From contig OX326957.1 of the NCBI GenBank assembly GCA_946800325.1, forward strand, positions 30,181,054 through 30,245,053: 64,000 bases of DNA, read 5' to 3'. A program made the position numbers and the translations under genes. The notes beneath the pieces were generated by a model that had not been told where the DNA came from, did not search any database, and was given only the letters and a program-made list of their open reading frames with translations. The stretch comes from Luzula sylvatica. Taxonomy: Eukaryota; Streptophyta; Magnoliopsida; Poales; Juncaceae. Positions 52,374 through 63,700 of this stretch are shown one piece after another. How positions within the stretch are numbered: the first letter of the stretch is position 1; every line of letters begins with the position of its first letter.

Positions 52374-55300
52374 TATCTTTTACTATATAACATTTGACCA
52401 AAATTTACAAACACTAAGAAAGTTTGTTTTTCGATTCAAAACAATCTGGTTATGCTTTGGGGAGTTCAAATAACGTATTTTTAGATCATTCGAATCGTAT
52501 CTTTTACTACATAACATTTCACAAAAATTGACAAACACTAAGAAAGTTTGTTTTTCGATTCAAAACAATTTGTTTATGCTTTGGGGAGTTCAAATAACGT
52601 ATTTTTAGATCATTTGAATCGTATCTTTTACTACATAACATTTCACCAAAATTTACAAACACTAAGAAAGTTTGTTTTTCATTTCAAAACAATTTGTTTA
52701 AGCTTTGGGGAGTCAAATAATGTAATTTTAGACCATTTGGATTGTATCTTTTACTACATAACATTTCACCAAATTTACAAACACTAAGAAAGTTTGTTTT
52801 TCGATTCAAAACAATTTGTTTATGCTTTGGGGAGTTCAAATAACATATTTTTAGATCATTTGAATTGTATCTTTTACTACATAACATTTCACCAAAATTT
52901 ACAAACACTACGAAAGTTTGTTTTTCGATTCAAAACAATCTATTTATGCTTTGGGGAGTTCAAATAACGTATTTTTAGATCATTTGAATCATATCTTTTA
53001 CAACATAACATTTCACCAAAATTTACAAACACTAAGAAAGTTTGTTTTTCGATTCAAGACAATCTGTTTATGCTTTGGGGAGTTTAAATAACGTATTTTT
53101 AGATCATTTGAATCGTATCTTTTACTACATAACATTTCACCAAAACTTACAAACACTAAGAAAGTTTGTTTTTCGATTCAAAACAATCTGTTTATGCTTT
53201 GGGGAGTTCAAATATCGTATTTTTAGATCATTTGAATCGTATCTTTTACTACATAACATTTCACCAAAATTTACAAACACTAAGATAGTTTGTTTTTCGA
53301 TTCAAACCAATTTGTTTATGCTTTGGGGAGTTCTAAGAACATATTTTTAGATCATTTGAATCGTATCTTTTACTACATAACTTTTCACCAAAATTTACAA
53401 TCACTAAGAAAGTTTGTTTTTCGTTTCAAAACTATCTGTTTATGCTTTGGGGAGTTCAAATAACGTAATTTTAGACCATTTGAATCGGTCTTTTACTACA
53501 TAACATTTCACAAAAATTTAGAAACACTAAGAAAGTTTGTTTTTCGACTCAAAACAATTTGTTTATGCTTTGGGGAGTTCAAATAACGTAATTTTAGACC
53601 ATTTGAATCGTATCTTTTACTACACAACATTTCACCAAAATTTACAAACACTAAGAAAGTATGTTTTTCGATTCAAAATAATTTTTTTATGCTTTGGGGA
53701 GTTCAAACAACATATTTTTAGATCATTTGAATCGTATCTTTTACCACATAACATTTCACCAAATTTGACAAGCACTAAGAAAGTTTGTTTCTCGATTCAA
53801 GACAATCTGTTTATGCTTTGGGGAGTTCAAATAACGTATTTTTCGATCATTTGAATCGTATCTTTTACTACATAACAATTCACCAAAACTTACAAACACT
53901 AAGAATGTTTGTTTTTCTATTCAAAACAATCTGTTTATGCTTTGGGGAGTTCAAATAACGTATTTTTAGATCATTGGAATCGTATCTTTTACAACATAAC
54001 ATTTCACCGAGATTTACAAACACTAAGAAAGTATGTTTTTCGAGTCAAAACAATTTGTTTATGCTTTGGGGAGTTCAAATAACGTATTTTTAGATCATTT
54101 GAATCGTATCTTTTACTACATAACATTTCACCAAAATTGTCAAACACTAAGAAAGTTTGTTTTTCGATTCAAAACAATTTGTTTATGCTTTGGGGAGTTC
54201 GAATAACGTATTTTTAGATCATTTGAATCGTATCTTTTACTACATAGCATTTCACCAAAATTTACAAACACTAAGAAAGTTTGTTTTTCGATTCAAAACA
54301 ATCTGTTTATGCTTTAGGGAGTTCAAATAACGTATTTTTAGATCATTCGAATCGTATCTTTTACTACATAACATTTCACCAAAATTTACAAACACTAAGA
54401 AAGTTTATTTTTCGATTGAAAACAATCTGTTTATGCTTTGGGGAGTTCAAATAACGTATTTTTAGATCATTTGAATCGTATCTTTTACAACATAACATTT
54501 CACCAAAATTTACAAACACTAAGAAAGTTTGTTTTCCGATTCAAAACAATTTGTTTATGCTTTGGGGAGTCAAATAATGTAATTTTAGACCATTTGAATC
54601 GTATCTTTTACTACATAACATTTCACCAAATTTACAAACACTTAGAAAGATTGTTTTTCGATTCAAAACAATCTGTTTATGCTTTGGGGAGTTCAAATAA
54701 CATATTTTTAGATCATTTGATTCGTATCTTTTACTACATAACATTTCACCAAAATTTACAAACACTAAGAAAGTTTGTTTTTCGATTCAAAACAATCTGT
54801 TTATGCTTTGGTGAGTTCAAATAACGTATTTTTAGATAATTTGAATCGTTTCTTTTACAACATAACATTTCACCAAAATTTACAGACACTAAGAAAGTTT
54901 GTTTTTCGATTCAGAACAATTTGTTTATTCTTTGGGGAGTTCGAATAACGTAATTTTCGATCATTTGAATCGTATCTTTTACTACATAACAATTCACCAA
55001 AACTTACAAACACTAAGAAAGTTGTATTTTCTATTCAAAACAATCTGTTTATGCTTTGGGGAGTTCAAATAACGTATTTTTAGATCATTTGAATCGTATC
55101 TTTTACAACATAACATTTCACCAAGATTTACAAACACTAAGAAAGTATATTTTTCGATTCAAAACAATTTGTTTATGCTTTGGTGAGTTCAAATAACGTA
55201 TTTTTAGATCATTTGAATCGTATCTTTTACTACATAACATTTCACCAAAATTTACAAACACTAAGAAAGTTTGTTTTTCGATTCAAAACAATTTGTTTAT

Positions 55301-57220
55301 GCTTTGGGGTGTTCAAACAACGTATTTTTAGATCATTTGAATCGTATCTTTAACTACATAACATTTCACCAAAATTTACAATCACTAAGAAAGTTTATTT
55401 TTCGATTCAAAACAATCTGTTTTTGCTTTGGGGAGTTCAAATAACGTAATTTTAGACCATTTGAATCGTATCTTTTACTACATAACATTTCACAAAAATT
55501 TACAAACACTAAGAAAGTTTGTTTTTCGAGTCAAAACAATCTATTTATGCTTCGGGGATTTCAAATAACGTAATTTTAGACCATTTGAATCGTATCTTTT
55601 ACTACACAACAATTCACCAAAATTTAGAAACACAAAGAAAGTATGTTTTTCGATTCAAAATAATTTTTTTATGCTTTGGGGAATTCAAATAACATATTTT
55701 TAGATCATTTGAATCGTATCTTTTACCACATAACATTTCACCAAATTTGACAAGCACTAAGAAAGATTGTTTCTCGATTCAAGACAATCTGTTTATGCTT
55801 TGGGGAGTTCAAAAAACGTATTTTTCGATCATTTGAATCGTATCTTTTACTACATAACAATTCACCAAAACTTACAAACAGTAAGAAAGTTTGTTTTTCT
55901 ATTCAAAACAATCTGTTTATGCTTTGGGGAGTTCAAATAACGTATTTTTAGATCATTGGAATCGTATCTTTTACAACATAACATTTCACCGAGATTTACA
56001 AACACTAAGAAAGTATGTTTTTCGATTCAAAACAATTTGTTTATGCTTTGGGGAGTTCAAATAACGTATTTTTAGATCATTTGAATCGTATCTTTTACTA
56101 CATAACATTTCACCAAAATTTACAAACACTAAGAAAGTTTGTTTTTCGATTCAAAACAATTTGTTTATGCTTTGGGGAGTTCGAATAACGTATTTTTAGA
56201 TCATTTGAATCGTATCTTTTACTACATAACATTTAACCAAAATTTACAAACACTAAGAAAGTTTGTTTTTCGATTCAAAACAATCTGTTTATGCTTTAGG
56301 GAGTTCAAATAACGTATTTTTAGATCATTTGAATCGTATCTTTTACTACATAACATTTCACCAAAATTTACAAACACTAAGAAAGTTTGTTTTTCGATTC
56401 AAAACAATCTGTTTATGCTTTGGGGAGTTCAAATAACGTATTTTTAGATCATTTGAATCGTATCTTTTACAACATAACATTTCACCAAAATATACAAACA
56501 CTAAGAAAGTTTGTTTTTCGATTCAAAACAATTTGTTTATGCTTTGGGGAGGTCAAATAACGTATTTTTAGATCATTTGAATCGTATCTTTTACTACATA
56601 ACATTTCACCAAAATTTACAAACACTAAGAAAGTTTGTTTTTCGTTTCAAAACAATTTGTTTATGCTTTGGGGAGTCAAATAATGTAATTTTAGACCCTT
56701 TGAATCGTATCTTTTACTACATAACATTTCACCAAATTTACAAACACTAAGAAAGTTTGTTTTTCGATTCAAAACAATCTGTTTATGCTTTGGGGAGTTC
56801 AAATAACTTATTTTTAGATCATTTGAATCGTATCTTTTACTACATAACATTTCACCAAAATTTACAAACACAAAGAAAGTTTGTTTTTCGATTCAGAACA
56901 ATTTGTTTATTCTTTGGGGAGTTCGAATAACGTAATTTTCGATCATTTGAATCGTATCTTTTACTACATAAGAATTCACCAAAACTTACAAACACTAAGA
57001 AAGTTGTATTTTCTATTCAAAACAATCTGTTTATGCTTTGGGGAGTTCAAATAACGTATTTTTAGATCATTTGAATCGTATCTTTTACAACATAACATTT
57101 CACCAAGATTTACAAACACTAAGAAAGTATGTTTTTCGATTCAAAACAATTTGTTTATGCTTTGGGGAGTTCAAATAACGTATTTTTAGATCATTTGAAT
57201 CGTATCTTTTACAACATAAC
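52374..57220 (+). repeat. Long-range duplicated segment, right copy (~4.85 kb)
   Basis: Partner of 34400-39250. It lacks about two monomers present in the left copy near 35.08-35.33 kb and gains about two between the matches of 36175 and 37051, so total length is almost unchanged. From about 54541 it is also a divergent sister of 57389 onward, at offset 2848 (TACAGACACTAAG at 54881 and 57729) and then 2724 (AACAGTAAG at 55881 and 58605). One monomer therefore differs between those two as well. Confidence 0.85.
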
Positions 57221-60200
57221 ATTTCACCAAAATTTACAAACACTAAGAAAGTTTGTTTTCCGATTCAAAACAATTTTTTTATGCTTTGGGGAGGTCAAAT
57301 AACGTATTTTTAGATCATTTGAATCGTATCTTTTACTACATAACATTTCACCAAAATTTACAAACACTAAGAAAGTTTGTTTTTCGTTTCAAAACAATTT
57401 GTTTATGCTTTGGGGAGTCAAATAATGTAATTTTAGACCATTTGAATCGTATCTTTTACTACATAACATTTCACCAAATTTACAAACACTTAGAAAGATT
57501 GTTTTTCGATTCAAAACAATCTGTTTATGCTTTGGGGAGTTCAAATAACATATTTTTAGATCATTTGATTCGTATCTTTTACTACATAACATTTCACCAA
57601 AATTTACAAACACTAAGAAAGTTTGTTTTTCGATTCAAAACAATATGTTTATGCTTTGGTGAGTTCAAATAACGTATTTTTAGATAATTTGAATCGTATC
57701 TTTTACAACATAACATTTCACCAAAATTTACAGACACTAAGAAAGTTTGTTTTTCGATTCAGAACAATTTGTTTATTCTTTGGGGAGTTCGAATAACGTA
57801 ATTTTCGATCATTTGAATCGTATCTTTTACTACATAACAATTCACCAAAACTTACAAACACTAAGAAAGTTGTATTTTCTATTCAAAACAATCTGTTTAT
57901 GCTTTGGTGAGTTCAAATAACGTATTTTTAGATCATTTGAATCGTATCTTTTACTACATAACATTTCACCAAAATTTACAAACACTAAGAAAGTTTGTTT
58001 TTCGATTCAAAACAATTTGTTTATGCTTTGGGGTGTTCAAACAACGTATTTTTAGATCATTTGAATCGTATCTTTAACTACATAACATTTCACCAAAATT
58101 TACAATCACTAAGAAAGTTTATTTTTCGATTCAAAACAATCTGTTTTTGCTTTGGGGAGTTCAAATAACGTAATTTTAGACCATTTGAATCGTATCTTTT
58201 ACTACATAACATTTCACAAAAATTTACAAACACTAAGAAAGTTTGTTTTTCGAGTCAAAACAATCTATTTATGCTTCGGGGATTTCAAATAACGTAATTT
58301 TAGACCATTTGAATCGTATCTTTTACTACACAACAATTCACCAAAATTTAGAAACACAAAGAAAGTATATTTTTCGATTCAAAATAATTTTTTTATGCTT
58401 TGGGGAATTCAAATAACATATTTTTAGATCATTTGAATCGTATCTTTTACCACATAACATTTCACCAAATTTGACAAGCACTAAGAAAGTTTGTTTCTCG
58501 ATTCAAGACAATCTGTTTATGCTTTGGGGAGTTCAAAAAACGTATTTTTCGATCATTTGAATCGTATCTTTTACTACATAACAATTCACCAAAACTTACA
58601 AACAGTAAGAAAGTTTGTTTTTCTATTCAAAACAATCTGTTTATGCTTTGGGGAGTTCAAATAACGTATTTTTAGATCATTGGAATCGTATCTTTTACAA
58701 CATAACATTTCACCGAGATTTACAAACACTAAGAAAGTATGTTTTTCGATTCAAAACAATTTGTTTATGCTTTGGGGAGTTCAAATAACGTATTTTTAGA
58801 TCATTTGAATCGTATCTTTTACTACATAACATTTCACCAAAATTTACAAACACTAAGAAAGTTTGTTTTTCGATTCAAAACAATTTGTTTATGCTTTGGG
58901 GAGTTCGAATAACGTATTTTTAGATCATTTGAATCGTATCTTTTACTACATAACATTTAACCAAAATTTACAAACACTAAGAAAGTTTGTTTTTCGATTC
59001 AAAACAATCTGTTTATGCTTTAGGGAGTTCAAATAACGTATTTTTAGATCATTTGAATCGTATCTTTTACTACATAACATTTCACCAAAATTTACAAACA
59101 CTAAGAAAGTTTGTTTTTCGTTTCAAAATAATTTTTTTATGCTTTGGGGAATTCAAATAACATAATTTTAGACCCTTTGAATCGTATCTTTTACTACATA
59201 ACATTTCACCAAATTTACAAACACTAAGAAAGTTTGTTTTTCGATTCAAAACAATCTGTTTATGCTTTGGGGAGTTCAAATAACATATTTTTAGATCATT
59301 TGAATCGTATCATTTACTACATAACATTTCACCAAAATTTACAAACACTAAGAAAGTTTGTTTTTCGATTCAGAACAATTTGTTTATTCTTTGGGGAGTT
59401 CGAATAACGTAATTTTCGATCATTTGAATCGTATCTTTTACTACATAAGAATTCACCAAAACTTACAAACACTAAGAAAGTTGTATTTTCTATTCAAAAC
59501 AATCTGTTTATGCTTTGGGGAGTTCAAATAACGTATTTTTAGATCATTTGAATCGTATCTTTTACAACATAACATTTCACCAAGATTTACAAACACTAAG
59601 AAAGTATGTTTTTCGATTCAAAACAATTTGTTTATGCTTTGGGGAGTTCAAATAACTTATTTTTAGATCATTTGAATCGTATCTTTTACTACATAACATT
59701 TCACCAAAATTTACAAACACTAAGAAAGTTTGTTTTTCGATTCAAAACAATCTGTTTATGCTTTAGGGAGTTCAAATAACGTATTTTTAGATCATTTGAA
59801 TCGTATCTTTTACTACATAACATTTCACCAAAATTTACAAACACTATGAAAGTTTGTTTTTCGATTCAAAACAATTTGTTTATGCTTTGGGGAGTTCGAA
59901 TAACGTATTTTTAGATCATTTGAATCGTATCTTTTACTACATAACATTTCACCAAAATTTACAAACGCTAAGAAAGTTTGTTTTTCGATTCAAAACAATC
60001 TGTTTATGCTTTCGGGAGTTCAAATAACGTATTTTTAGATCATTTGAATCGTATCCTTTACTACATAACATTTCACCAAAATTTACAAACACTAAGAAAG
60101 TTTGTTTTTCGATTCAAAACAATCTGTTTATGCTTTGGGGAGTTCAAATAACGTATTTTTAGATCATTTGAATCGTATCTTTTACAACATAACATTTCAC

Positions 60201-60772
60201 CAAAATTTACAAACACTAAGAAAGTTTGTTTTTCGATTCAAAACAATTTGTTTATGCTTTGGGGAGGTCAAATAACGTATTTTTAGATCATTTGAATCGT
60301 ATCTTTTACTACATAACATTTCACCAAAATTTTCAAACACTAAGAGAGTTTGTTTTTCGTTTCAAAACAATTTGTTTATGCTTTGGGGAGTCAAATAATG
60401 TAATTTTAGACCATTTGAATCGTATCTTTTACTACATAACATTTCACCAAATTTACAAACACTAAGAAAGTTTGTTTTTCGATTCAAAACAATCTGTTTA
60501 TGCTTTGGGGAGTTCAAATAACATATTTTTAGATCATTTGAATCGTATCTTTTACTTCATAACATTTCACCAAAATTTACAAACACTAAGAAAGTTTGTT
60601 TTTGGATTCAGAACAATTTGTTTATTCTTTGGGGAGCTCGAATAACGTAATTTTCGATCATTTGAATCGTATCTTTTACTACATAACATTTGACCAAAAT
60701 TTACAAACACTAAGAAAGTTTGTTTTTCGATTCAAAACAATCTATTTATGCTTTGGGGAGTTCAAATAACGC
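57058..60772 (+). repeat. 30-monomer higher-order repeat, unit 1 (3715 bp)
   Basis: Full unit of 30 monomers, repeated from 60773 at offset 3715 (30 x 124 minus 5). Checked at AACAGTAAG (58605 and 62320), GCTTTCGGGAG (60011 and 63726) and the CTTAGAAAGATTG monomers (about 57490 and 61205). The left limit is CGTATTTTT at 57057 against CGCATTTTT at 60772. It contains GGTGAGTTC, CAGACACTAAG, GTTGTATTTTC, GGGGTGTTC, GGGGATTTC, CTCGATTCAAGAC, CACCGAGATT and GCTTTAGGGAG monomers in fixed order. Confidence 0.92.
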
Positions 60773-63700
60773 ATTTTTAGATCATTTGAATCGTATCTTT
60801 TACAACATAACATTTCACCAAGATTTACAAACACTAAGAAAGTATGTTTTTCGATTCAAAACAATTTGTTTATGCTTTGGGGAGTTCAAATAACGTATTT
60901 TTAGATCATTTGAATCGTATCTTTTACAACATAACATTTCACCAAAATTTACAAACACTAAGAAAGTTTGTTTTTCGATTCAAAACAATTTTTTTATGCT
61001 TTGGGGAGGTCAAATAACGTATTTTTAGATCATTTGAATCGTATCTTTTACTACATAACATTTCACCAAAATTTACAAACACTAAGAAAGTTTGTTTTTC
61101 GTTTCAAAACAATTTGTTTATGCTTTGGGGAGTCAAATAATGTAATTTTAGACCATTTGAATCGTATCTTTTACTACATAACATTTCACCAAATTTACAA
61201 ACACTTAGAAAGATTGTTTTTCGATTCAAAACAATCTGTTTATGCTTTGGGGAGTTCAAATAACATATTTTTAGATCATTTGATTCGTATCTTTTACTAC
61301 ATAACATTTCACCAAAATTTACAAACACTAAGAAAGTTTGTTTTTCGATTCAAAACAATCTGTTTATGCTTTGGTGAGTTCAAATAACGTATTTTTAGAT
61401 AATTTGAATCGTATCTTTTACAACATAACATTTCACCAAAATTTACAGACACTAAGAAAGTTTGTTTTTCGATTCAGAACAATTTGTTTATTCTTTGGGG
61501 AGTTCGAATAACGTAATTTTCGATCATTTGAATCGTATCTTTTACTACATAACAATTCACCAAAACTTACAAACACTAAGAAAGTTGTATTTTCTATTCA
61601 AAACAATCTGTTTATGCTTTGGTGAGTTCAAATAACGTATTTTTAGATCATTTGAATCGTATCTTTTACTACATAACATTTCACCAAAATTTACAAACAC
61701 TAAGAAAGTTTGTTTTTCGATTCAAAACAATTTGTTTATGCTTTGGGGTGTTCAAACAACGTATTTTTAGATCATTTGAATCGTATCTTTAACTACATAA
61801 CATTTCACCAAAATTTACAATCACTAAGAAAGTTTATTTTTCGATTCAAAACAATCTGTTTTTGCTTTGGGGAGTTCAAATAACGTAATTTTAGACCATT
61901 TGAATCGTATCTTTTACTACATAACATTTCACAAAAATTTACAAACACTAAGAAAGTTTGTTTTTCGAGTCAAAACAATCTATTTATGCTTCGGGGATTT
62001 CAAATAACGTAATTTTAGACCATTTGAATCGTATCTTTTACTACACAACAATTCACCAAAATTTAGAAACACAAAGAAAGTATGTTTTTCGATTCAAAAT
62101 AATTTTTTTATGCTTTGGGGAATTCAAATAACATATTTTTAGATCATTTGAATCGTATCTTTTACCACATAACATTTCACCAAATTTGACAAGCACTAAG
62201 AAAGTTTGTTTCTCGATTCAAGACAATCTGTTTATGCTTTGGGGAGTTCAAAAAACGTATTTTTCGATCATTTGAATCGTATCTTTTACTACATAACAAT
62301 TCACCAAAACTTACAAACAGTAAGAAAGTTTGTTTTTCTATTCAAAACAATCTGTTTATGCTTTGGGGAGTTCAAATAACGTATTTTTAGATCATTGGAA
62401 TCGTATCTTTTACAACATAACATTTCACCGAGATTTACAAACACTAAGAAAGTATGTTTTTCGATTCAAAACAATTTGTTTATGCTTTGGGGATGTCAAA
62501 TAACGTATTTTTAGATCATTTGAATCGTATCTTTTACTACATAACATTTCACCAAAATTTACAAACACTAAGAAAGTTTGTTTTTCGATTCAAAACAATT
62601 TGTTTATGCTTTGGGGAGTTCGAATAACGTATTTTTAGATCATTTGAATCGTATCTTTTACTACATAACATTTAACCAAAATTTACAAACACTAAGAAAG
62701 TTTGTTTTTCGATTCAAAACAATCTGTTTATGCTTTAGGGAGTTCAAATAACGTATTTTTAGATCATTTGAATCGTATCTTTTACTACATAACATTTCAC
62801 CAAAATTTACAAACACTAAGAAAGTTTGTTTTTCGTTTCAAAATAATTTTTTTATGCTTTGGGGAATTCAAATAACATAATTTTAGACCCTTTGAATCGT
62901 ATCTTTTACTACATAACATTTCACCAAATTTACAAACACTAAGAAAGTTTGTTTTTCGATTCAAAACAATCTGTTTATGCTTTGGGGAGTTCAAATAACA
63001 TATTTTTAGATCATTTGAATCGTATCATTTACTACATAACATTTCACCAAAATTTACAAACACTAAGAAAGTTTGTTTTTCGATTCAGAACAATTTGTTT
63101 ATTCTTTGGGGAGTTCGAATAACGTAATTTTCGATCATTTGAATCGTATGTTTTACTACATAAGAATTCACCAAAACTTACAAACACTAAGAAAGTTGTA
63201 TTTTCTATTCAAAACAATCTGTTTATGCTTTGGGGAGTTCAAATAACGTATTTTTAGATCATTTGAATCGTATCTTTTACAACATAACATTTCACCAAGA
63301 TTTACAAACACTAAGAAAGTATGTTTTTCGATTCAAAACAATTTGTTTATGCTTTGGGGAGTTCAAATAACTTATTTTTAGATCATTTGAATCGTATCTT
63401 TTACTACATAACATTTCACCAAAATTTACAAACACTAAGAAAGTTTGTTTTTCGATTCAAAACAATCTGTTTATGCTTTAGGGAGTTCAAATAACGTATT
63501 TTTAGATCATTTGAATCGTATCTTTTACTACATAACATTTCACCAAAATTTACAAACACTAAGAAAGTTTGTTTTTCGATTCAAAACAATTTGTTTATGC
63601 TTTGGGGAGTTCGAATAACGTATTTTTAGATCATTTGAATCGTATCTTTTACTACATAACATTTCACCAAAATTTACAAACGCTAAGAAAGTTTGTTTTT

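Noticed and set aside
383..62994. Many open reading frames of 60-139 codons on both strands, with MFFDSKQF-like and MFVNFGEM-like starts
   Set aside because: They translate the satellite in different frames and strands, repeat with the array and stop at the same repeat-borne stops. There is no protein family, no consistent gene start context and no unique sequence. I list none as genes.
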